Source: UBA525 sp964589765
GTDB taxonomy: Archaea > Nanobdellota > Nanobdellia > Woesearchaeales > UBA525
Reading direction: 5' to 3'
Assembly: GCA_964589765.1 (NCBI GenBank)
Contig: CAZPUM010000041.1
Coordinates: forward strand, 1-8,525
Length of the DNA: 8,525 bases
The position numbers were made by a program, and so were the translations under genes. This document shows positions 1 through 4,570 of this stretch, piece after piece (the first letter of the stretch is position 1; each line of letters starts with the position of its first letter). A model generated the notes under the pieces. It saw only the letters and a program-made list of their open reading frames with translations. It searched no databases and was not told the origin of the DNA.

Positions 1-44
1 GGAGTAACGAATGGTTTATTAAGGGTCCAAAAAAGTTTCTGATT

Positions 45-551
45 ATGGAGATTTGGAGCACCTTTCTCGGGTTTCTTCAGAACCTGCAAAACTCGACTAT
101 TCTGAGAGGGGCTGTTAGCACTTTAGCTTTTGCAGCACTATTGCTTGGTCTTATCGTTGTTTTGGCAGGTCTGAGTTGGGTTATTCACAAGTTTTTCCTA
201 AAATATGATGAGATTAGGCGTTTTCACAGAATCTGTGTCTATATAGGTATGATGGGAGGTGTTGTCCTGATGATAGCAGCAGGTCTAATTGGATTCATGT
301 TTCCTATCATACCCGGTTGGTTGTTGATAGCATTTGCTCTGATTCTGTTGAGAAGCCACCATAAAATTCCTTGGCTAGACAGGAAAATATTCTGGATTGA
401 AAGAAAAATGCACAAGCGCCCAGGCCACTTTTACAAGAAACTGAGTATTAAAAGAGGAGTAATTGATTTAGAAGAGATTAAGGAAGAGCGCAGAAAGAGA
501 CTACATGAAATGGGAAAAGCTTTAAGAATTGAAAAAAAGCGCAAAAAGTAG
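45..551 (+). CDS. Small PGW-motif membrane protein
   Basis: A 168-residue integral membrane protein of unknown function. Hydrophobic segments lie at about residues 22-48 and 64-102. The second is a helical hairpin broken by the turn I-P-G-W at 89-92, preceded by a Gly-rich stretch, which resembles the small bacterial/archaeal PGPGW transmembrane family, though the full PGPGW motif is not present. The tail (about 103-168) is very basic, ends in K-K-R-K-K, and has a charged helical stretch at 140-168 that could bind nucleic acid, membrane surface or a partner (inference). The ATG at 45 has no visible Shine-Dalgarno site, and the frame is open back to base 3 with no stop, so the gene may start upstream of the window; the N-terminus is uncertain. 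Its stop directly abuts the ribosome-binding site of the thioredoxin gene, so the two are probably co-transcribed. Confidence 0.75.
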   Translation: MEIWSTFLGFLQNLQNSTILRGAVSTLAFAALLLGLIVVLAGLSWVIHKFFLKYDEIRRFHRICVYIGMMGGVVLMIAAGLIGFMFPIIPGWLLIAFALILLRSHHKIPWLDRKIFWIERKMHKRPGHFYKKLSIKRGVIDLEEIKEERRKRLHEMGKALRIEKKRKK

Positions 552-556
552 GTGAT
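551..556 (+). promoter_or_regulatory. Ribosome-binding site deciding the thioredoxin start
   Basis: GGTGAT matches the archaeal anti-Shine-Dalgarno complement and sits 4 bases before the ATG at 561. It contains an in-frame GTG at 552 that would add three residues (M-I-I), but using that GTG would place the start inside the binding site, so ATG 561 is preferred. Confidence 0.7.
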
Positions 557-560
557 TATT

Positions 561-869
561 ATGCTAGAATTAACAAGTGAAAATTTTGGGAATGAAATCA
601 AAGAAGGTAATGTTATTGTTGATTTCTGGGCACCATGGTGCGGTCCATGTAGAATGTTCGCACCTGTGTTCGAAGAAATCGCAGGCGAAATGACAAACTA
701 CAAGTTTGCCAAGGTTGATACAGAAGCCAATGGAGATATTGCACAGGCAGCCGGAATCAGGAGTATTCCAACACTGGTTTTCTACAAGGATGGCAAGGAG
801 GTTTCTAGACAGATTGGAGCCCTTCCTAAAGATATGTTTAAAGCTAAAGTTGAGGAAGTCTTCAAGTAG
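561..869 (+). CDS. trxA: Thioredoxin
   Basis: A cytosolic thiol-disulfide oxidoreductase that reduces protein disulfides, normally recharged by a thioredoxin reductase (not in this window). From ATG 561 it is 102 residues, close to the usual size of about 105. The active site W-C-G-P-C is at 26-30, the buried Asp of the family at D21, and the cis-proline loop R-S-I-P-T at 67-71, followed by the strand L-V-F-Y-K-D-G. All hallmark residues are present, so it should be active. It has no signal peptide. It follows the membrane-protein gene with only the binding site between them. Its last 8 bases overlap the end of the convergent minus-strand gene at 862-1278. An in-frame GTG at 552 is an alternative start but lies within the Shine-Dalgarno site. 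Confidence 0.95.
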   Translation: MLELTSENFGNEIKEGNVIVDFWAPWCGPCRMFAPVFEEIAGEMTNYKFAKVDTEANGDIAQAAGIRSIPTLVFYKDGKEVSRQIGALPKDMFKAKVEEVFK

Positions 870-1278
870 CTACAAAGTAGCTATCAAAGAAATCTGCTAC
901 CTTCTTTCTTTCTGGATTATTATCTAATTTTCCATAAACATCCTTGTGGAAACGGAAAGAATCTGCTACCCCTTCTATAAGAAAAGCCAAATCGCTGGCG
1001 AGTTCAGCAACTTGGCATTCATTTAATGGGATTGAAGTATGTGTCGGAGGATAAAGGTCAGACTCTGTTCCAATAGTTGGTCCATGAGCCACAACTATAA
1101 CATCTTCAAGATTATCCTGCGCTACCTCAACAGCCTCAAGTTGCTCAACAGCAAAAACTCTATCAGAATGATCAACACCATAGCAGTTTATTTTAGGTGG
1201 ACTCATGTGATTTGGTCTAACTTCACTTACAATATAATTGAATACATCAACAAACGCTTTTCTCTGCTCTTTATCCAT
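862..1278 (-). CDS. Hypothetical 138-residue soluble protein
   Basis: Not recognised. It is a soluble, acidic-leaning protein starting M-D-K-E-Q-R-K-A-F, with no signal peptide or membrane segment. Its composition is protein-like, with helical-looking ends and a mixed middle part containing V-I-V-V-A-H-G-P-T-I-G at about 61-71. Two similar short stretches, G-V-A-D-S-F-R and K-V-A-D-F-F-D, occur near the C-terminus, about 22 residues apart. The frame is open upstream to an ATG at 1359, but that would overlap the start of divergent lgt and cover its promoter, so I chose the ATG at 1278. No Shine-Dalgarno site precedes it. The minus-strand AT-rich element at 1302-1307 lies about 26 bases away, which would fit leaderless transcription. 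It converges on, and overlaps by 8 bases, the thioredoxin gene. No function is proposed. Confidence 0.65.
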   Translation of the reverse strand: MDKEQRKAFVDVFNYIVSEVRPNHMSPPKINCYGVDHSDRVFAVEQLEAVEVAQDNLEDVIVVAHGPTIGTESDLYPPTHTSIPLNECQVAELASDLAFLIEGVADSFRFHKDVYGKLDNNPERKKVADFFDSYFVAT

Positions 1279-1301
1279 AACAAGGGGGATTACAAACTCA
1301 G

Positions 1302-1307
1302 TTTTAA
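1302..1307 (-). promoter_or_regulatory. Possible TATA element for the hypothetical gene
   Basis: Read on the minus strand this is TTAAAA, centred about 26 bases upstream of the ATG at 1278, the distance expected between a TATA box and a transcript starting at the start codon. The alternative is the stronger TTATAAAT at 1322-1329, read backwards, which would give a leader of about 20 bases. The sequence alone cannot choose between them. Confidence 0.35.
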
Positions 1308-1321
1308 GCTTTAGTATACAG

Positions 1322-1329
1322 TTATAAAT
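1322..1329 (+). promoter_or_regulatory. TATA box of lgt, possibly bidirectional
   Basis: TTATAAAT is centred 24-25 bases upstream of the lgt ATG at 1350. That places the transcription start at or next to the start codon, so lgt is probably leaderless, consistent with no Shine-Dalgarno site in the intervening bases. The core is nearly palindromic and lies between divergent genes, so it could also serve the minus-strand gene. Confidence 0.55.
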
Positions 1330-1349
1330 GAAAGTAGCACTAGCCGAGC

Positions 1350-2126
1350 ATGATAACATGGAATCTTGACCCTGTGCTACTTAGTATAGGACCTTTAGAA
1401 ATCAGATGGTACGGATTAGTATATGCTTTAGGCTTCCTGCTTGGGTGGTATATCCTGAGAAAGGCGGTAAAAGAGAAACAGATTAAGAATATGACAATTA
1501 AGGATGCTGAAGACTACATCTTTCTGCTCATCCTTGGTAGCATACTAATGGCTAGGATATTCCATTGTTTTGTTTTCAGTCCAGAATACTACCTGGCAAA
1601 TCCAGGACAAATAATTGCGATATGGAATGGTGGCCTGAGTATTCATGGGGGATTACTGGGCGCAGGATTAGTATCCTGGTGGTTCTGTAAGAAACGAAAT
1701 ATCAGGCTATGGCGTCTTGCAGATATTGCGATTCTCCCATTAGTTCTCGTTTACGGGTTCGGAAGAATTGTCAACTATGTAAACGGAGAGCTCTGGGGAA
1801 AAATCACAGATGTTCCTTGGTGCGTTAATTTTCCCGGTGTAGAAGGGTGTCGACACCCCAGCCAGATTTACCAGGCGATTGGTGCATTCATCACATTCAC
1901 AATTTTAGTTATTCTACGAGAAACAAAAAAACTCCGAGAAGGAGTACTCTTTTGGGGGTTTATACTCCTGAACGGGATATTCAGGTTCTTTATCACTATA
2001 TTTAGAGCTCCAGACTATGGAGAGTTTGTTTTCCTGGGGATTACAACAGGAAGATGGCTAAGCTTACTGATGATAGTAATCGCAGTTTACTGGTTTACAA
2101 AAAAGAGGTGGAAGATATATGATTGA
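1350..2126 (+). CDS. lgt: Prolipoprotein diacylglyceryl transferase (Lgt)
   Basis: In bacteria Lgt is a polytopic membrane enzyme that transfers diacylglyceryl from phosphatidylglycerol to the lipobox cysteine of prelipoproteins. This 258-residue protein has the family pattern: R-W-Y-G-L at 19-23 (Tyr equivalent to the catalytic-region Tyr of E. coli), G-G-L-S-I-H-G-G-L-L-G at 94-104, the signature region G-R-I-V-N-Y-V-N-G-E-L-W-G at 138-150, H-P-S-Q-I-Y-Q at 169-175, and R-F-F-I-T-I-F-R-A-P-D at 212-222. About seven hydrophobic segments are visible. Oddities: the signature Gly after G-R-I is Val141, and the Glu normally found in the R-x-x-x-E-F-x-R-x-P-D motif is Thr216. The loop between ELWG and HPSQ carries an extra cysteine pair (C158, C167). 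Typical archaea lack Lgt, so bacterial ancestry by transfer is likely (inference). It leads an operon with the glutaredoxin gene, which overlaps its last 8 bases, and tpiA. The start is probably leaderless. Confidence 0.93.
   Translation: MITWNLDPVLLSIGPLEIRWYGLVYALGFLLGWYILRKAVKEKQIKNMTIKDAEDYIFLLILGSILMARIFHCFVFSPEYYLANPGQIIAIWNGGLSIHGGLLGAGLVSWWFCKKRNIRLWRLADIAILPLVLVYGFGRIVNYVNGELWGKITDVPWCVNFPGVEGCRHPSQIYQAIGAFITFTILVILRETKKLREGVLFWGFILLNGIFRFFITIFRAPDYGEFVFLGITTGRWLSLLMIVIAVYWFTKKRWKIYD
2105..2110 (+). promoter_or_regulatory. Ribosome-binding site of the glutaredoxin gene, inside lgt
   Basis: GAGGTG lies within the last codons of lgt, 8 bases before the ATG at 2119. It supports independent or coupled translation of the overlapping downstream gene and confirms that start. 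Confidence 0.75.
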
Positions 2127-2358
2127 GATTTTTTCAGGAGAGTATTGTCCTTTCTGTAAGAAGGTGATTACACACGCTATTGAAATAGGACTTAAGGAAG
2201 GCGAGGATTTTGTAATTCTTGATATAAATGAGGATAAAAATAGAGAACGTCTGTTGTCAGAAGGGGGAAAAAGGCAGATTCCATTCATGATAGACGGAAA
2301 CATAAAAATGTACGAATCCGACGCAATAATCCAATACCTGGATAAGAAGAAAGCTTAA
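2119..2358 (+). CDS. Glutaredoxin-like protein (CPFC active site)
   Basis: A 79-residue protein with the thioredoxin/glutaredoxin fold, predicted to carry out thiol-disulfide exchange. The dithiol active site Y-C-P-F-C is at 9-13, right after the first strand. The cis-proline is in R-Q-I-P-F at 52-56, and Y-E-S-D-A-I at 65-70 matches the glutathione- or ligand-contact segment of glutaredoxins and GST N-terminal domains. The size is normal for a compact glutaredoxin. It has no signal peptide, so it should be cytosolic. It overlaps lgt by 8 bases and is followed 24 bases later by tpiA, with the appearance of one operon. Most archaea do not make glutathione, so the natural reductant may be another small thiol or a thioredoxin reductase (inference). 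The family call is firm; the partner is unknown. Confidence 0.9.
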   Translation: MIEIFSGEYCPFCKKVITHAIEIGLKEGEDFVILDINEDKNRERLLSEGGKRQIPFMIDGNIKMYESDAIIQYLDKKKA

Positions 2359-2382
2359 TAATGAAACCTCCTGGAGAATACT

Positions 2383-3033
2383 ATGCCAAAACCCATTATT
2401 ATTGTCAACTTCAAGACTTATTCTGAATCAACAGGAAATAACGCAATAAAACTGGCCAAGCTCTGTGAAAAGTTTGGAAAAAAATTCAAAGTTGATATGC
2501 GTGTCGCTGTTCAAGCAACAGATATTTTTCCTGTTGCCAAGGCCGTTAAAATTCCAGTTTATTCTCAACACATTTCAACAAAATCTTCAGGTAAAACAAC
2601 AGGACACATCACTGCCGAGGCAGTAAAGTCCGCTGGCGCGAAAGGAGTCCTGATTAACCATTCCGAACACAGACTCTCGGCTAAAGAGGTCAAAGCAACT
2701 GTTCTGTTGGCAAATAAACATGGTTTGAAAACCATTGTCTTCGCGGACACCCCTCAGAAACTTAAATCTTTAGGATGTAACCCCACATTTTTCTGTGCTG
2801 AACCACCTACTTTAATAGCGGGCAAAAAATCGGTCAGCATGGCTAAGCCAGACCTTATTTTGTCATCAGTAAAATCAACTAAAATTCCTGTATTGGTCGG
2901 TGCTGGGGTTCATGACTACAAAGATTTAGAAATTGCTCTCGACCTCGGTGCTAAAGGGGTTATTCTTTCATCAGGAATTGTTCTTGCAAAAAACAAAGAT
3001 AACGCTCTGAAAAATCTTCTCAGCGCACGCTGA
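2383..3033 (+). CDS. tpiA: Triosephosphate isomerase, archaeal short form
   Basis: Interconverts dihydroxyacetone phosphate and glyceraldehyde 3-phosphate in glycolysis/gluconeogenesis, in the cytosol. The 216-residue length matches the archaeal type (about 220) rather than the roughly 250-residue bacterial/eukaryal enzyme. The substrate-binding N9 and K11 are in V-N-F-K-T. The catalytic His is H93 in N-H-S-E-H-R, and the catalytic Glu is E140 in C-A-E-P-P. The phosphate-binding glycine loops are L-V-G-A-G-V at 171-176 and G-V-I-L-S-S-G at 192-198. The segment after the catalytic Glu reads P-P-T-L-I-A-G, where archaeal enzymes commonly have P-P-E-L-I-G-T-G, a modest loop variation. GGAG at 2373-2376 sits 6 bases before the ATG and supports the start. 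It is the third gene of the lgt operon. Its last 14 bases overlap the end of the convergent pilin-like gene. Confidence 0.95.
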   Translation: MPKPIIIVNFKTYSESTGNNAIKLAKLCEKFGKKFKVDMRVAVQATDIFPVAKAVKIPVYSQHISTKSSGKTTGHITAEAVKSAGAKGVLINHSEHRLSAKEVKATVLLANKHGLKTIVFADTPQKLKSLGCNPTFFCAEPPTLIAGKKSVSMAKPDLILSSVKSTKIPVLVGAGVHDYKDLEIALDLGAKGVILSSGIVLAKNKDNALKNLLSAR

Positions 3034-3538
3034 TAGTTGCAGAGCGCTTGCTATCATACTGAGATGGAGGAGTATCGTAAGTGACTGAGACAACTATTGT
3101 ATAAACTCCCTGTTCAGCAGAATCTGGAGGTCTTAAGGCCAAAGCTGCCTCTCCAGAGGTTCTTGATTCTATCTCACCAGGAGGATTTATTGCGTACCAG
3201 TCACTACCATCCATAGGGTCTCCATTAATGTCATACCATGAAACAGAGATATCGAATTCTGTTGAATCTTCAAGTCTGTTTTGAATCATCAGGCCAATGA
3301 CCTGCTGTTCCCCTGCGTTCACTTCAACATTGGTAGGGTATAGTGCAACAAGCTGTCCTTTTTGTAGCATATTTTTCAGTTGGTCCCTGGTTGTCTGGGA
3401 AAAATCTTCTGATAATTTTTCTCCACCCGCAACAATCTGCCAGACAAGAGCAAAGCCCATAGATAATATTACAAGACCAAGAATTAAAACAATAATAGTG
3501 TTGATTGCTAGTTCAACACCCTTCCTGGAGCGTATCAT
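3020..3538 (-). CDS. Pilin-like secreted protein with class III signal, Ig-like tail
   Basis: A 172-residue protein with an archaeal class III (type IV pilin-type) signal: a short basic start, R-K-G at 5-7 followed by V-E-L-A, where the Glu two residues after the Gly fits prepilin-peptidase substrates, then a hydrophobic helix at about 10-37. The rest is a predicted extracellular domain. Residues 38-62 look helical, and 63-172 look like beta strands (V-Y-T-I-V-V-S-V-T-Y near the end), suggesting one Ig-like sandwich (inference). It is the last gene of a three-gene minus-strand operon. Its ATG overlaps the stop of the 73-residue membrane protein as ATGA, so translation is probably coupled; only a weak A/G-rich site precedes it. 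Its last 14 bases overlap the end of tpiA. The exact role (pilus subunit, minor pilin or anchored surface protein) cannot be told from the sequence. Confidence 0.8.
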   Translation of the reverse strand: MIRSRKGVELAINTIIVLILGLVILSMGFALVWQIVAGGEKLSEDFSQTTRDQLKNMLQKGQLVALYPTNVEVNAGEQQVIGLMIQNRLEDSTEFDISVSWYDINGDPMDGSDWYAINPPGEIESRTSGEAALALRPPDSAEQGVYTIVVSVTYDTPPSQYDSKRSATISVR

Positions 3539-3756
3539 CTCTTTGCGTAGTTGTACTCTTTAATCAGTACCCAGATGAACAGCAACAGCAAAACCGCGCC
3601 TCCAATAAGTATACTGAATCCGTACCAGAAATCGTCAGTGATGCTGACAACCTTGTAGAACCCGAACGCCATAATTATGACGCCAAGCCACAAAAACTTG
3701 TCTAGCACTAACTTGAGAATTTCGAACTCCTCTTGTCTTGTGATTGTTCTTTTCAT
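3535..3756 (-). CDS. Small two-helix membrane protein
   Basis: A 73-residue protein of unknown function. After a charged N-terminus (M-K-R-T-I-T-R-Q-E-E) it has two hydrophobic helices at about 21-38 and 44-65, separated by a short loop containing T-D-D, and a basic tail K-E-Y-N-Y-A-K-R. The start is supported by GGAGTGA at 3761-3767 on the minus strand, which overlaps the stop of the upstream pilin-like gene; the spacer is 4 bases from the end of the TGA. It lies between two pilin-like genes with a 4-base gap upstream and an ATGA overlap downstream, so it is likely to act with them, for example as a membrane anchor or assembly partner (inference from position only). No family was recognised. 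Confidence 0.75.
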   Translation of the reverse strand: MKRTITRQEEFEILKLVLDKFLWLGVIIMAFGFYKVVSITDDFWYGFSILIGGAVLLLLFIWVLIKEYNYAKR

Positions 3757-3760
3757 TTTC

Positions 3761-4324
3761 TCACTCCACGATAACTCTTAGCTGAGCTGGACCAACACTT
3801 GCTGGGTTTCCAACACTGTCCTCTCCTGTTACACTTACTGCGCAGATCCACTCGCCAATTGAATCCTCTGCTGAGCCCCCATACAAAGGTTCAACAACAG
3901 CTTTGTTAACAGACAGTTTAAACTCGTAGGCTCTGGTAGAGCTTCTGTCCAAGTCTAATGGCAAGCTGCTGGCTTTTAGAACGTTTTCCTGTGCATCCTC
4001 AAGGTCGGGTAATAAACATTTACCGATTGAAATTTTGGCCTCTTTTATTTGCTTACCAAAGTCGTTATAGACACAGAGCTCCATAGACTCTTCCTTGCTA
4101 AGTTTAACCTCAAGAACCTCTGGCAAAATTGGTGTTCCTTCCGTTGGGTTAAGTGTTCTTCCACAACCAATACTTCCTTCCAGAGTCTGTTTCACTCCTC
4201 CGCTTCCAGCAGTTATGTACTGGTTAAGGAAGTAGATAATACTTCCAAGCAGAACGATAGCGATGATTAAGATAATAATTGCCTCTACGCCTAATTGCAT
4301 AGAACCTTTTTTTGAGAACTTCAC
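3761..4324 (-). CDS. Pilin-like secreted protein with class III signal, four cysteines
   Basis: From the GTG at 4324 the product is 187 residues: M-K-F-S-K-K-G-S-M-Q-L-G-V-E-A-I-I, an archaeal class III signal region with K-K-G at 5-7 and Glu14, followed by a hydrophobic helix at about 15-38. The extracellular part contains four cysteines (in G-C-G-R, L-C-V-Y, K-C-L-L and I-C-A-V), which could form two disulfides, and ends with beta-rich sequence including A-Q-L-R-V-I-V-E. An ATG at 4339 is in frame, but it lies upstream of a good Shine-Dalgarno site (GAGGTGG, 4329-4335), which points to the GTG at 4324. It is first in the minus-strand operon, with a TATA box at 4365-4372. The downstream gene starts 4 bases after its stop. 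It is probably a pilin or a related class III surface protein; the exact structure it joins is unknown. Confidence 0.8.
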   Translation of the reverse strand: MKFSKKGSMQLGVEAIIILIIAIVLLGSIIYFLNQYITAGSGGVKQTLEGSIGCGRTLNPTEGTPILPEVLEVKLSKEESMELCVYNDFGKQIKEAKISIGKCLLPDLEDAQENVLKASSLPLDLDRSSTRAYEFKLSVNKAVVEPLYGGSAEDSIGEWICAVSVTGEDSVGNPASVGPAQLRVIVE

Positions 4325-4328
4325 TGAG

Positions 4329-4335
4329 CCACCTC
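4329..4335 (-). promoter_or_regulatory. Ribosome-binding site favouring a GTG start at 4324
   Basis: Read on the minus strand this is GAGGTGG, a strong Shine-Dalgarno site 4 bases before GTG 4324. Because it lies inside the longer frame from ATG 4339, it argues for the shorter protein. Confidence 0.65.
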
Positions 4336-4364
4336 TCATATAGAGAATACACCGAGGAATGAGA

Positions 4365-4372
4365 TTTATAAA
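4365..4372 (-). promoter_or_regulatory. TATA box of the pilin-like operon
   Basis: TTTATAAA is a perfect palindrome. On the minus strand, a start about 25 bases downstream falls near 4343, giving a leader of roughly 20 bases that just contains the GAGGTGG site. Because it is palindromic it could also fire to the right, which would produce a long leader or a separate RNA ahead of the pyrophosphatase gene. Confidence 0.6.
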
Positions 4373-4441
4373 GGTTATTGTGACTACAACAATTCAATAA
4401 GGATATCAAGCACCGCCTTGGATAAAAACAAAAACACGAGT

Positions 4442-4459
4442 GTGGGGTTGGGCCCCCAC
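4442..4459. repeat. GC-rich inverted repeat in intergenic gap
   Basis: GTGGGG at 4442-4447 is the exact reverse complement of CCCCAC at 4454-4459, giving a 6-base-pair stem with a 6-base loop. It lies in a GC-richer patch between the two divergent promoters. It could be a hairpin of a small RNA, a long leader or a DNA-binding site. No T-run follows it, so it is not a clear terminator. Confidence 0.45.
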
Positions 4460-4480
4460 TGTGCGAGTGTTGTATCAATT

Positions 4481-4504
4481 GGTGACAAGCAGTTCACCGC
4501 GGTG
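4481..4504. repeat. Overlapping inverted repeats upstream of the pyrophosphatase TATA box
   Basis: GGTGA at 4481-4485 pairs with TCACC at 4494-4498 across an 8-base loop. CACCGCGGTG at 4495-4504 is a perfect 10-base palindrome sharing the middle arm. The three GGTG/CACC arms can thus pair in two exclusive ways. The palindrome ends about 11 bases before the TATA-like element at 4516, a typical place for a regulator-binding site. Confidence 0.45.
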
Positions 4505-4515
4505 CGACAGTAAGG

Positions 4516-4524
4516 AATATATAT
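4516..4524 (+). promoter_or_regulatory. TATA box of the pyrophosphatase gene
   Basis: AATATATAT sits about 50 bases upstream of the ATG at 4571. A start about 25 bases downstream, near 4545, gives a leader of roughly 25 bases. The G-rich stretch at 4556-4562 before the ATG is only a partial Shine-Dalgarno match. Confidence 0.5.
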
Positions 4525-4525
4525 C

Positions 4526-4552
4526 CCCTTTTCATTTTCGTCGCTAAAAGGG
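4526..4552. repeat. Inverted repeat spanning the predicted pyrophosphatase transcription start
   Basis: CCCTTTT at 4526-4532 is the exact reverse complement of AAAAGGG at 4546-4552, with a 13-base centre. Adding flanking AT on each side extends the pairing if one C is bulged. It lies between the TATA box and the ATG and covers the expected start site, so it looks more like an operator than an RNA hairpin (inference). Confidence 0.4.
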
Positions 4553-4570
4553 ATTTGTGGGGTAAAGTAA

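Larger units (their letters stand above)
4325..4570. other. Divergent intergenic region, longest gene-free stretch
   Basis: These 246 bases separate the minus-strand pilin-like operon from the pyrophosphatase gene. They hold the two promoters and the inverted repeats listed separately. The centre (about 4430-4510) is noticeably richer in G+C than the flanks. No tRNA, C/D-box or known riboswitch pattern was found. Open frames crossing it have no plausible protein composition. Confidence 0.6.

Noticed and set aside
1066..1098. Histidine-phosphatase (phosphoglycerate mutase-like) assignment from V-V-A-H-G-P-T-I-G
   Set aside because: Only this short string is reminiscent; the N-terminal R-H-G motif that carries the catalytic His is absent, so no function is claimed.
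1279..1359. N-terminal extension of the hypothetical minus-strand protein to ATG 1359
   Set aside because: It would overlap the lgt start codon and run through the TATA element; the extension is unlike the rest of the protein, and ATG 1278 gives a natural start.
4481..4554. Fluoride riboswitch ahead of the pyrophosphatase gene
   Set aside because: The GGTGA...TTCACC hairpin is reminiscent of its first stem, and fluoride inhibits pyrophosphatases, but the conserved CTGATG and CTCCTAC-type segments and the pseudoknot partner are missing, and the predicted promoter lies inside the element.
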